From IMG/VR virus record IMGVR_UViG_3300017917_003145, positions 1 to 34,733 of that record: a stretch of 34,733 bases of DNA. One strand, 5' to 3'. This DNA is from a virus. How positions within the stretch are numbered: position 1 is the first letter of the stretch; each line of letters opens with the position of its first letter. This document shows positions 14,173 to 22,224 of this stretch, one piece after another. Made by a program: the position numbers and the translations under genes. Below the pieces are notes generated by a model. That model did no database searches and was not told the DNA's origin. It saw only the letters and a program-made list of their open reading frames with translations.

Positions 14173-14758
14173 TGTTATCTCCAATAATTGTAATATCTCT
14201 TAGGTCTGGATATTGATGATATTTAGGCGGTTCGTTTACAAAGTATAACTTTTCTAAACCGATCCTTGCATCTTCAATAGTGGGCCTATAATGGTAACCA
14301 ACCTTGAAAACACGTTGTTCTTGCCACGGTTGCATCGCAAGGTCTCGTCCATCATATCTCTGTTGTAGTAAAAAGCCATATGCTTCCTTGTCATCTAATA
14401 GTATAGCACCACCATGACCTATTTGTAAAGGCTTGTTATGACCAAAGCTCAGGCATTGCATTTGTCCGGGTCTATACATTCCTGCTTCTAATCTACGTGC
14501 GCTATCCCAAATATCTGTTCCGTAAAAACGGTATTCTCCGGTCCATTTCTCTGGAACAAGTTCATATTCAATACCTAACTTGTGCATGGTCATTGGAATG
14601 GACAGATAGGTATAAGCAGTGAACTGAACTCGCTTGACCTGTTTATATCGCAAGCACATTTCAATAGCATGTGTGCAACAGTCAGTCATAACAGCATATG
14701 GAGCACCGGTCTTTTTTGCTAGTAGTTGTTCAAATTGTAATATGGTATCAAAGCTCAC
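14162..14758 (-). CDS. Short DegT/DnrJ/EryC1-type aminotransferase, 198 aa
   Basis: PLP-dependent sugar aminotransferase fold. FEQLLAKKTGAPYAVMTDCC (residues 9-28) matches the cofactor-phosphate region. WDSARR has the pyridine-binding Asp (D85), and LSFGHNKPLQIGHGG carries the candidate PLP lysine (K109). The usual family length is 370-400, so the C-terminal domain is absent here; it ends with a normal stop overlapping folE. The GTG at 14758, overlapping the epimerase stop, is chosen because the longer frame is epimerase shadow. It probably acts on a nucleotide-sugar from the adjacent epimerase. Confidence 0.75.
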   Translation of the reverse strand: MSFDTILQFEQLLAKKTGAPYAVMTDCCTHAIEMCLRYKQVKRVQFTAYTYLSIPMTMHKLGIEYELVPEKWTGEYRFYGTDIWDSARRLEAGMYRPGQMQCLSFGHNKPLQIGHGGAILLDDKEAYGFLLQQRYDGRDLAMQPWQEQRVFKVGYHYRPTIEDARIGLEKLYFVNEPPKYHQYPDLRDITIIGDNNGL

Positions 14759-15722
14759 GAGTGTACCATTTATAGGCAGAATCAACGATTTGATTGATGG
14801 TTGAATAATTTGGCTTCCATCCCAACACATGATGTGCTAGGTCGGCATTGGCTACTAAACGGTCCGGATCACCCGACCGCCTCGGTCCCACTGTAACACT
14901 AATAGTTCCGTAATTTAACAAAACGTAATCAATTATTTCTTGATTACTGATACCATGTTGCGTACCAAGATTAAACACAGCAGCAGATTTAATTGTTTGA
15001 TTCACCATCCATTCGATTGCACGAATGTGTGCATCCGCTAGATCCCAAACATGAATATAGTCACGAATACAAGTTCGATCTGGTGTTGCATAATCGTTGC
15101 CATTTAACGTAAACACTTTATCTGCCAATTTAGATTCTAATACTCGCGCAATAATATGACTGGCACCGGGTGCCTGCCCAAGATCGTGATTAAATGGTTC
15201 AGCACCACATGCATTGAAATATCTAAAACAAACACTGGGCAATCCGTAGGCACGATTGTAGTCAGCAAGTATGCGCTCAGTCATTGCTTTAGTTGCACCG
15301 TAAGGACTGATAGGTTGCACAGGATCTGATTCAACCAAGGGCAGTCGTTCAGGATTACCATACACACTGGCACTTGAGCTAAACAACACTACGGGTTTCT
15401 TTTTTAAATCTTTAAGACAATTGAATAACGCGATTGTCTTGGACACATTATTATCGTAATACTTGGCAGGATCCTCAACACTTTCACCAACAAGAATGTC
15501 GCCGGCACAATGTACTACAACATCTGGCTCTAGTTCTTCGATCCAAAGCAAAGACTGTTTGCTAGCATAATCTGCATACAAAAAGCCATCTACACCTTTA
15601 AGAGTATGATCTCTACGTTCTCGATCAATAATATAAACATGATTGGCAGAATCATGTTGCTTGAGTGCTCGAGCAATGTGGCTACCAATATAACCACATC
15701 CTCCGGTAATAACTATTTTCAT
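14748..15722 (-). CDS. galE: UDP-glucose 4-epimerase-like NAD-dependent sugar epimerase, 324 aa
   Basis: An extended SDR enzyme. The NAD-binding motif is GGCGYIGSHIARAL at the N-terminus. Catalytic Ser is in SSSASVYGNPE and YxxxK is YGATKAMTE. FRYFNACGA, GNDYATPDRTCIRDYIHVWDLA and a normal C-terminal substrate domain follow. Full length for GalE. It would interconvert UDP-glucose/UDP-galactose or a relative, feeding the glycosyltransferase just upstream and the aminotransferase just downstream. Confidence 0.92.
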   Translation of the reverse strand: MKIVITGGCGYIGSHIARALKQHDSANHVYIIDRERRDHTLKGVDGFLYADYASKQSLLWIEELEPDVVVHCAGDILVGESVEDPAKYYDNNVSKTIALFNCLKDLKKKPVVLFSSSASVYGNPERLPLVESDPVQPISPYGATKAMTERILADYNRAYGLPSVCFRYFNACGAEPFNHDLGQAPGASHIIARVLESKLADKVFTLNGNDYATPDRTCIRDYIHVWDLADAHIRAIEWMVNQTIKSAAVFNLGTQHGISNQEIIDYVLLNYGTISVTVGPRRSGDPDRLVANADLAHHVLGWKPNYSTINQIVDSAYKWYTREL

Positions 15723-15946
15723 TAGTATTCTGCTCGTAAAGTAGCCAACATTTTAAACTGTTCGTAGATTTTTGTCAAATCAATCTCGCCACCAACAGGA
15801 TCCTTTACATGGTATGTTAACCCGTCAAGATAGGCTCGTCGAACATTCTTATAAAGTAGAATGGCATAATCGGGATGCAAATCTTGCCAATATATTGCAT
15901 CCTGTAGCACACTATGCCAATCACTAAGATTAATACTTGGATTCAT
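15722..15946 (-). CDS. Hypothetical protein, 74 aa
   Basis: A small helical protein (MNPSINLSDWHSVLQDAIYW) that overlaps the glycosyltransferase by 17 bases and meets the epimerase start. Its place between two sugar genes suggests a linked function, but no domain is visible. Confidence 0.65.
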   Translation of the reverse strand: MNPSINLSDWHSVLQDAIYWQDLHPDYAILLYKNVRRAYLDGLTYHVKDPVGGEIDLTKIYEQFKMLATLRAEY

Positions 15947-17123
15947 GTGTATGCTTACGATAGTCTGTACTCATACGCAACCACTGTTCTCCGTTGCCTT
16001 CGAGAATATCGCAGATGCGGTCAATAGTGCCATCGTTCCACGCACTAAATTTACCCATGTTGGCGTGTGGATGATCAAGCAAGGGGATGAGTTTTTGTAC
16101 AGCGTCTCGTAATGACCACGGGACATAAAGTCGTTCAGGATCATTTGCAAAAGCTTCGGGAAAGCTACGGTATGCGGGGTATAAGATATTAGCCCCAAGA
16201 GCGTCCGCCTCGCTGGCAGTATTTGACACCCAATCCTGAAGAGCACAATTAAACAATACTCGCGTATCGTTGAGTAGAGCATAGTAATCGTTCTTTTCAA
16301 GGTCTTCATAAACCTTTAGTTTTCCTTCTGCTTGCAGTCTACGAGTACGCTCCATATAACTATCGTTATTGGACTTTAATTTACTACCACTAAAGATAGC
16401 GAATTCAACTGCAGGCCAATCATTATACGGCATTGCTTGTAAGCGATGATACTCTTCAATTAGATCCATGTAGAAGTCAGGTTGCTTTTCCTGATCCCAT
16501 CTAGCAGCAAATCCCACACGGAACGCACGTTCCTTAAATGGCTTTAGTTCACCGGGAACACGGCTGCGTACTTCCGCTTTGCCAAATGCAAGACCGCTGA
16601 TGTTATAGACAGGTGCCTTCCATCCTGCCACCTTCATATGCATGACCATTTCCTCGTTGGTTGCGAGAACAATGTCAGCAAATGAATCTACCATCTTTTC
16701 ATAGTGACCCATCCATTCCTGCATGCCCCAGACATGAACAAAGTCATCGGGGTCAATAGTTTGTGCAAGGCAACGAACGGCAATGCGAGGACGCATGTTA
16801 GCAGGCACTTGATCAAGAATATAAGGTAAGCTCTCGATGCCGGGTTGAAACATGTCTTCAAAGTAGATAACATCTTCATTAGTAACTTCTCCTGCTTTCA
16901 TTTTGCGAACAAGATTCATCAATTGGCTCATGCCAAAATATGTACGACCATGTGCATCTAGCACTTGTCCTGTAACAATTGCTTGATCATTGCTCAATGT
17001 TTCGCCGGGCACAATTTCATAATTGATACCACGGCGTTCAAACACAGCGCGATTCCACTCTTGTAGTTGTAGAGTGTATCTTGCTTTATAAGGCTCTAGG
17101 CCCATGTACCATAACTTACGCAT
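15930..17123 (-). CDS. GT-B-fold glycosyltransferase-like protein, 397 aa
   Basis: The second Rossmann half opens with FRVGFAARWDQEKQPDFYMD near residue 212, typical of phage GT-B transferases. A FNCALQDWVSNTASEADALG segment follows, in the donor-binding region. The N-terminal half (MRKLWYMGLEPYKARYTLQL) is a plausible acceptor domain. It may transfer a sugar to DNA, to a virion protein, or to host glycan; its DNA-modification neighbours make DNA one option. It starts at the stop codon of the 168-aa gene. Confidence 0.78.
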   Translation of the reverse strand: MRKLWYMGLEPYKARYTLQLQEWNRAVFERRGINYEIVPGETLSNDQAIVTGQVLDAHGRTYFGMSQLMNLVRKMKAGEVTNEDVIYFEDMFQPGIESLPYILDQVPANMRPRIAVRCLAQTIDPDDFVHVWGMQEWMGHYEKMVDSFADIVLATNEEMVMHMKVAGWKAPVYNISGLAFGKAEVRSRVPGELKPFKERAFRVGFAARWDQEKQPDFYMDLIEEYHRLQAMPYNDWPAVEFAIFSGSKLKSNNDSYMERTRRLQAEGKLKVYEDLEKNDYYALLNDTRVLFNCALQDWVSNTASEADALGANILYPAYRSFPEAFANDPERLYVPWSLRDAVQKLIPLLDHPHANMGKFSAWNDGTIDRICDILEGNGEQWLRMSTDYRKHTHESKY

Positions 17124-17629
17124 TACTTTTTGTCCTTGGGTAGTAGTCCATTGTTGATTTTGATATTTAGGTCACGAATCTCGTGCGGAGAAATATGCAT
17201 GCCACTCTGTATAGCGTTCCAATATTCTTTTGGGTCAATGGATTGGCCGGCAGCCTTAGCTCCGGTTGTGGTGTTGCTATATTTTACGTCAACTCCGGAA
17301 TCAAAGTCCTTGGGCCATCCTTGAGAGCGATAACCACCAAGACCTTGAGTAGTAGCTATTTGTCTTTTTAAGTTTTCGATCTCTTGTTCCAGTTTTCGGA
17401 AGTACTGCCACTGCTCGCGTATATCCTCTTGCATTCTACGCAACGGACCGTGTTTGGATCTTGTTCGTCCTTCATGATCATCTGTATCAGTGAGAATGAC
17501 CATCATCATTAATTGACGCAGGGCATTCTTGACTCTAGGATCATCACTGACCATGGCTTGATCAAACATTTCAACAAATCGTTCTAGATCATAATCGGCT
17601 GCATCTTTTTCCCGCATTGCTCCGCTCAT
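17123..17629 (-). CDS. Conserved phage hypothetical protein, 168 aa
   Basis: The start at 17629 (MSGAMREKDAADYDLERFVE) overlaps the upstream stop (ATGA). The N-terminal part is helical with an LRQLMMMVILTDT hydrophobic helix. A coiled-coil-like middle (EQWQYFRKLEQEIENLKRQI) and a DPKEYWNAIQSGMHISPHE tail follow. From memory a similar family is conserved in T4-like aquatic phages. The function is unknown. Confidence 0.72.
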   Translation of the reverse strand: MSGAMREKDAADYDLERFVEMFDQAMVSDDPRVKNALRQLMMMVILTDTDDHEGRTRSKHGPLRRMQEDIREQWQYFRKLEQEIENLKRQIATTQGLGGYRSQGWPKDFDSGVDVKYSNTTTGAKAAGQSIDPKEYWNAIQSGMHISPHEIRDLNIKINNGLLPKDKK

Positions 17630-17889
17630 AGCCAACCTCCGGCTCGTGCGATGCCAATCACACCTACCAAGATCCAAAAAGCATTTAGTAGGGTATATGC
17701 TCGATCTTTTTTGAGCGTTGCACAGTAAGTCAACAATATTGCATCTGCGGTGTTAAAAATCCAAACAAACATAAATGGACTCGCTGGACCCAACCACGAC
17801 ACCAATGTAAAACTAATGATACGCATAACAACACCTAGCATTTCCATTGCTGGGATATTGTTTTTAATAAAATCAGTAATTAATTTCAT
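17626..17889 (-). CDS. Integral membrane protein, 87 aa
   Basis: Three hydrophobic segments (MEMLGVVMRIISFTLVSWLG, FMFVWIFNTADAILLTYCA and LLNAFWILVGVIGIARAG). It overlaps neighbours with four-base ATGA junctions on both sides. A membrane-bound accessory factor of unknown role. Confidence 0.7.
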   Translation of the reverse strand: MKLITDFIKNNIPAMEMLGVVMRIISFTLVSWLGPASPFMFVWIFNTADAILLTYCATLKKDRAYTLLNAFWILVGVIGIARAGGWL

Positions 17890-18104
17890 ACACGTTCTTT
17901 CTTGGCATACCAGTTATTTTTTGGATATTTGCCTCTGCGAGCGCGATCAAATTCACCCCACGGGGTTTTTTCGTTGTATAGGTGTCTTTCGTCGTATGGA
18001 TACCCGTACTCAACACAGAACTCACGATACTTGTCAAGCTCGTCAAAAATGTTAGAAACTTCGGGTTTCATGGTTAGATACTTCTTGAGCCATTTAGCGG
18101 CCAT
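17886..18104 (-). CDS. Hypothetical protein, 72 aa
   Basis: A small basic protein (MAAKWLKKYLTMKPEVSNIF) with YREFCVEYGYPYDERHLYNE and a charged C-terminus (WYAKKERV). No function is recognised; the reading frame is supported by the overlap with the membrane protein gene. Confidence 0.65.
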   Translation of the reverse strand: MAAKWLKKYLTMKPEVSNIFDELDKYREFCVEYGYPYDERHLYNEKTPWGEFDRARRGKYPKNNWYAKKERV

Positions 18105-18115
18105 TTTAATTCTCC

Positions 18116-18565
18116 TTAGATTTTAATAGAAAGGGAGGGTTGATGAGTGTTGTAAGTGATATTGCAACCGTTTTCGTTGTCTTCACTTACACTAATTGTA
18201 ACATTACGACCTGGATATCTGTTAGCAATTTGGAGATAAAGATCGTCAGCAATCATTTCACAACTCTTATAGTCGAGCTGCAATATATTTTGTTCGCTCG
18301 AATACAGTCCTTCGAGCCATCGCTTGAACTGGATGAATTCGATATCGCGGTCATTGTGCCATACGTCGATGCACACCCTAAAATGAAAGATATGGCGATG
18401 GGGATAGCCAAGAAACGATACATCATATTGATCTCCGGTTGCTAGTTGTGGGTCTGTTGCGGCTGCGGGATAACAATGAATTCCTTCTTTTTGGAAGGTA
18501 ACCCAAATTTGCCTATTGGCGTGAAACATAATTCTATCTACTGCTGCTCTTTGTTCTTGAATCAT
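18116..18565 (-). CDS. Conserved phage protein with T-fold-like pattern, 149 aa
   Basis: The pattern resembles pterin-type T-fold enzymes (QueD/QueF/FolE superfamily). HRHIFHFRVCIDV is a His-bracketed strand, REIEF-like DIEFIQFKRWLEGLY looks like the strand-plus-helix motif, YKSCEMIADDLYLQI fits the substrate-anchoring Cys/Glu helix, and VTISVSEDNENG resembles the terminal strand with acidic residues. This is a pattern match by eye, not a proven relation. It is two genes downstream of DpdA and overlaps the 170-aa gene, so a role in base tailoring is possible. A conserved structural role with no chemistry is equally possible. Confidence 0.7.
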   Translation of the reverse strand: MIQEQRAAVDRIMFHANRQIWVTFQKEGIHCYPAAATDPQLATGDQYDVSFLGYPHRHIFHFRVCIDVWHNDRDIEFIQFKRWLEGLYSSEQNILQLDYKSCEMIADDLYLQIANRYPGRNVTISVSEDNENGCNITYNTHQPSLSIKI

Positions 18566-19074
18566 CGAATAACCTCATCTTTAGTGTATTTGGACCAGTC
18601 AGTAAATTTTGATCGATCCATTAAGTTATACACACTATGGCACCAAACTCCTGGATTGGACCTTGCAAAGTCTATGTCGTCTAGCTTAATTGTAGCATTA
18701 TACCCTAATTGTTGTATATAGGGCAATTTAACCGATATCATTGGAATGAACTGAGTGTTTTCGGTTAGCCCACTTTCAAGTAGTCCCCCAACTTCGGTAA
18801 CATCAATGTCCAAGGTGCACCAATAACCTTTAATAATGAAAGGCACTATCATGTTTGTCCAGCGTGTCCAATCAGAACTATCAGCACGACCGTTAGGAAA
18901 ACTTTGATTAGCACCAAAATAAATGTGTGTGCATTTGTGTGCGATTGCAGCCGCTTCAATAAGTTCTTGTGCTTGAACTCCAACTACAAAAAGTGTTTTT
19001 TGCCCGTATGCAGGAGTATGTTCGACTTCTGTTCCTGCAAATAAACTTATGTTATCATGTCCGTCTCTGTTCAT
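18562..19074 (-). CDS. Conserved phage hypothetical protein next to DpdA, 170 aa
   Basis: Alpha/beta composition with repeated strand-helix units: KTLFVVGVQAQELIEAAAIA, CTHIYFGANQSFP, GYWCTLDIDVTEVGGLL and FIPMISVKLPYIQQLGYNAT. It ends NPGVWCHSVYNLMD and KFTDWSKYTKDE. I do not recognise a catalytic family. It lies between the T-fold-like gene and the DUF465 gene downstream of DpdA, which hints at a shared pathway. From memory such genes occur beside queuosine-type genes in related phages. Confidence 0.7.
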   Translation of the reverse strand: MNRDGHDNISLFAGTEVEHTPAYGQKTLFVVGVQAQELIEAAAIAHKCTHIYFGANQSFPNGRADSSDWTRWTNMIVPFIIKGYWCTLDIDVTEVGGLLESGLTENTQFIPMISVKLPYIQQLGYNATIKLDDIDFARSNPGVWCHSVYNLMDRSKFTDWSKYTKDEVIR

Positions 19075-19286
19075 TATTCGTCACCATATCCAATTCTTTC
19101 ATTCTCTTCTTCCCATTGTAGGCGGGTTAGTCGAGAAATTTCGTCCTTGATTTGCAATTTTTGTTTTTTAAGATTTGCAAGCTTTTCAACTTCAACATGC
19201 GGATGATTACGTTCCATGTCATCAATTTGTTTGTTTAAAACACGATGCATTTCTTCTAATTGTCTAATTCTATTATTATAAGACAT
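19074..19286 (-). CDS. DUF465/YdcH-like coiled-coil protein, 70 aa
   Basis: The start at 19286 (MSYNNRIRQLEEMHRVLNKQ) is set by its position right after the DpdA stop. The family pattern is two helices with Glu/Lys-rich heptads: LEEMHRVLNKQIDDMERN, then LANLKKQKLQIKDEISRL. DUF465 (YdcH) proteins are small bacterial coiled coils of unknown role. Phage versions may help assembly or bind DpdA, but that is inference. Confidence 0.75.
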   Translation of the reverse strand: MSYNNRIRQLEEMHRVLNKQIDDMERNHPHVEVEKLANLKKQKLQIKDEISRLTRLQWEEENERIGYGDE

Positions 19287-19287
19287 A

Positions 19288-20835
19288 TTACCCCTCCAAA
19301 TGAGATTGCATAATATTTTCGGCTTCGTCTTCTGACATTTCTTCTGCGGAGTCTTCGACTTCTTCCACGGTTTCAAAAAGAGCATTAAACATTGTATTAC
19401 TGTTTTTGGTTTTTTTACCCTTGAATCCTCGCGTACCTACAATGTCCATCCAGTATCGATCGTAATGTTCAATAATTGCTTCGGCACTTGCACGATCAGG
19501 TGCAGAAAAAATAGCTTCAACAATGTCTCTAAACTGAGCGTGGTCACCATTGACGTTCCATAACATAGCAGGTCGTTCTCCTGCATCGTATGCCCTGTTT
19601 GCTCTCTGCACTGATTCAATATGTGTCCAAACATTGTGCCCCATCATTAACGCATAACTAAAACTATCCCAACTAGTTTTGCCCTCTTTACCGTTTTTGT
19701 TTAGATCACCGGGTTTGTATATGCAAACATCTTTGATGGCCAAATGTTTACTAATTGGACTGTCCTCGAATACTTCAAATATACCATCTTGTAATACAGC
19801 ATCTCGGAACGATCGAGTATCTGTTGCATATTTTTTGTCGTCAGCACTGGGCTTCATTTTATATGACCATTTGCTATCGTGCTCAAGATCAATCCAATGA
19901 TACATTTGTCCGTTGGCTGTCGCTAAAAAAGGACTCGCACAATCAAAACTAATAGTAAATGCAGGGTTAACATACTTACGGACAGCTCGTTGAATGTCAG
20001 TTAACAATAACGCCCATTCTAGTTTACTTGTACCCAAAAAGTGCATCCAGTCGTGAACACCTTCCTGTAACAAGTTGTCATAACGTAGTGCAACTAGACG
20101 TTTGAGTACAAGATGAATATCGCACATGTTCTGTCCGCCCATTGCCCATCCATCAAAGTGTGTGTCTGGGTATTTGTTAGGATCACAAAACTCTTTCATT
20201 TCTTGATACCATGATTCTGCACTGGTATGATTGTCCCCTTGCAGAACATTCAAGAACTTGGCACCACCGTTGTTTTTGCCTTTACGATGTTGCATAAAGT
20301 ACAGGTTATTGAATTTTGTGGCATCTACAGCTTCTTCTAGTGTAGTAATGCCACAGGCCTTGCTAGCTTTCTTGTCGTGTATGACCCAGGTAGGGATATC
20401 AAGAATCATACCATAATCGGCAATACCATCTAACCATTTTAACACAGCTGAACGCTTCTTTTCAGCTTTTGGGCATCCACTATTAGCTTTCCAGTCGCCC
20501 TCCCAAAGACCTTTGGCAATTTGGAATCCACCCGAGTCACCCAACATAAAAGTACCGGCTTCGCGTTTACGAACCATGTCTTCGCTAGGATCGTCCTTAG
20601 TTAAATCTAGATTTGCGTGTCCGCCCGAGTAGAGACTCCATCTGTACGGGAAGAGTCCTTTTTGGCTATTGAGCCAATTGAATTGCTCCATGTCCTGTAA
20701 TGCCTGTGGCATACGAGCAGGATCAACATAGTCATTGTTAACACGTTGTTTTCCTATAAAAGTTGCGTAGAAACCAGATATAGCAGGCAAGAACACTGCA
20801 TAATCTAGTTGTTTTGCTGTTAAGTTATCCTGCAT
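19288..20835 (-). CDS. dpdA: DpdA-type DNA 7-deazaguanine transglycosylase (TGT superfamily), 515 aa
   Basis: It would swap guanine in DNA for a 7-deazaguanine made by FolE-QueD-QueE. TGT landmarks are GTFMLGDSGGFQIAKG (D100, the base-recognition Asp), KFLNVLQGDNH (near residue 205), HFLGTSKLEWALLL (near residue 265) and TISFDCASPF (D298, the presumed nucleophile), plus HFDGWAMGGQN. At 515 residues it is longer than bacterial TGT (about 375); the C-terminal part is acidic (VEEVEDSAEEMSEDEAENI). It overlaps the sulfotransferase-like gene by 11 bases. Confidence 0.88.
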   Translation of the reverse strand: MQDNLTAKQLDYAVFLPAISGFYATFIGKQRVNNDYVDPARMPQALQDMEQFNWLNSQKGLFPYRWSLYSGGHANLDLTKDDPSEDMVRKREAGTFMLGDSGGFQIAKGLWEGDWKANSGCPKAEKKRSAVLKWLDGIADYGMILDIPTWVIHDKKASKACGITTLEEAVDATKFNNLYFMQHRKGKNNGGAKFLNVLQGDNHTSAESWYQEMKEFCDPNKYPDTHFDGWAMGGQNMCDIHLVLKRLVALRYDNLLQEGVHDWMHFLGTSKLEWALLLTDIQRAVRKYVNPAFTISFDCASPFLATANGQMYHWIDLEHDSKWSYKMKPSADDKKYATDTRSFRDAVLQDGIFEVFEDSPISKHLAIKDVCIYKPGDLNKNGKEGKTSWDSFSYALMMGHNVWTHIESVQRANRAYDAGERPAMLWNVNGDHAQFRDIVEAIFSAPDRASAEAIIEHYDRYWMDIVGTRGFKGKKTKNSNTMFNALFETVEEVEDSAEEMSEDEAENIMQSHLEG

Positions 20836-21451
20836 AAAATTTAATAGACCTAATTAATTTGTAATCGTTGGCAAAATACCAATCCAACTTAGTAATGTAT
20901 TTAGAATTTTGTTTCAAGACTTGTTTAAAAATTTCTTTAAATTTTTTTCTTTCAGGACTGTCGTCAGTTACATGTTGATAGTCGTACTTGAAATAATTGT
21001 TAGTCATTCCGCGATTAATTAAGAATTGACTAAACAATTCTCGATAGTGAGAGCCGCACCAAAAAAATGTACAGTTATCAAGATTTAATTTTTCTAAAAA
21101 TAATACTTGTTGCTCGGTATGATCATCAAATGCTATTCTATCAAAGACTAAATCAAAAAAATAGTTTGAAAGATGAGCAGCATCTAAATCGCGATGGTAC
21201 AAGTACATATATTCAGCAATACCGCTCAACCATCGCTCAACAGGATCTCTTAACACCACTAATGCATGTTTGTGATATAAATTGTCGGTATGATAGTTAT
21301 AATGCTGCCATCCCCAATCTTTTAAATTGGGTTTGGTCCACGAACTGGCATTTTTGGGGATATTGACATACATAAGGTCAGTGTCGGGATGACTCAAACA
21401 TTCTCCAAACACATGACCTTTGTTCTTATAATATTCTAAGAATCCAATCAC
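20825..21451 (-). CDS. Sulfotransferase-like protein, 208 aa
   Basis: MYVNIPKNASSWTK (from about residue 27) resembles the PAPS 5'-phosphate loop, and VVLRDPVERWLSGIAEY (residues 65-81) the 3'-phosphate site of the sulfotransferase family 2 domain. Its length of 208 is typical for small bacterial or phage members. It would move a sulfo group from PAPS to an acceptor such as a sugar, but no acceptor can be named. The GTG start overlaps the clamp stop (GTGA). Confidence 0.72.
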   Translation of the reverse strand: MIGFLEYYKNKGHVFGECLSHPDTDLMYVNIPKNASSWTKPNLKDWGWQHYNYHTDNLYHKHALVVLRDPVERWLSGIAEYMYLYHRDLDAAHLSNYFFDLVFDRIAFDDHTEQQVLFLEKLNLDNCTFFWCGSHYRELFSQFLINRGMTNNYFKYDYQHVTDDSPERKKFKEIFKQVLKQNSKYITKLDWYFANDYKLIRSIKFYAG

Positions 21452-22170
21452 TTAGTTTGCGCTGGCAAGATATAGTTATAAATTGCAAGGCCCGAATCCA
21501 CTGTGATTTGTGCTGCACCTTCATCACTGAAACGAATCATTTTGTCGCCTGCTAGACTCAAGATACTGATTACTGCGCTAACTGGCCACGACCATGCTTT
21601 GCTCAATGAGCCTGCGATATCGTGTGCAAACACAAAGTTACCAGCATGGCTTGAGTGATCACCAAAATAAAATACTAGATTGTTATTTTCAGTTTTGGCA
21701 ATAAATGTCGTTTCTTCGCTATTTGCTTGTGCTTGAAATTTTAAACGCTGAATACTTGCTACCGCGGGTTCAATTTCAACTCCCCACTTGACGCCTTTAA
21801 ATTTTACAGTTTTTAATTTGTCATTAACGATTTCAGCACTCATAAAACGGTAATCGTTTTTGAAGTCGCCGGTGGAGTTTTCAAAATGGACTCCGTTTGG
21901 CGATCCGTCATCTTTCTTGGTAATAGTCAGTTTAGCATCGTCTTTGTATTCTGGGATATTTAAAATGGTATTTAATTTTCCTAGATTTGGCATTCCGAAT
22001 GTCCCAATAAATTCAGGGACAGGATTATGGAATTGTGCCTGCACAATAACTGTGCGTTCTTCACTAACTGCTTCAATTGCAGTATGACTATCTGTACCTA
22101 CGATTTTGACTAGATCAATAATTCCTAAACTGTGAGTGTGTTGAACAATATCTTGTAAATAATCTTTCAT
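21448..22170 (-). CDS. Sliding clamp, T4 gp45 type, 240 aa
   Basis: This is the DNA polymerase processivity ring. Two tandem clamp domains are visible: VEIEPAVASIQRLKFQ begins the linker and second domain, with FYFGDHSSHAGNFVFAH. The end LAIYNYILPAQTK resembles other gp45 proteins. In T4-like phages it also serves as the late-transcription activator platform, which suits the late-type motifs seen. It has its own promoter (22196-22224) and lies downstream of the polymerase. Confidence 0.88.
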   Translation of the reverse strand: MKDYLQDIVQHTHSLGIIDLVKIVGTDSHTAIEAVSEERTVIVQAQFHNPVPEFIGTFGMPNLGKLNTILNIPEYKDDAKLTITKKDDGSPNGVHFENSTGDFKNDYRFMSAEIVNDKLKTVKFKGVKWGVEIEPAVASIQRLKFQAQANSEETTFIAKTENNNLVFYFGDHSSHAGNFVFAHDIAGSLSKAWSWPVSAVISILSLAGDKMIRFSDEGAAQITVDSGLAIYNYILPAQTK

Positions 22171-22195
22171 GTAGAGTCTCCATTAATATGTTGAA

Positions 22196-22224
22196 ATGTT
22201 ACTATTTTTTAATGCGAATGTCAA
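22196..22224 (-). promoter_or_regulatory. Sigma-70-like promoter for the sliding clamp
   Basis: TTGACA (22224-22219) is followed by a 17-base spacer and TAACAT (22201-22196) on the minus strand. The -35 box overlaps the end of the methyltransferase gene. The clamp start at 22170 is about 26 bases downstream. Confidence 0.65.

Noticed and set aside
14162-14830. Longer DegT frame starting at 14830
   Set aside because: The extra 24 codons are a shadow of the epimerase gene; the family similarity begins at the GTG at 14758.
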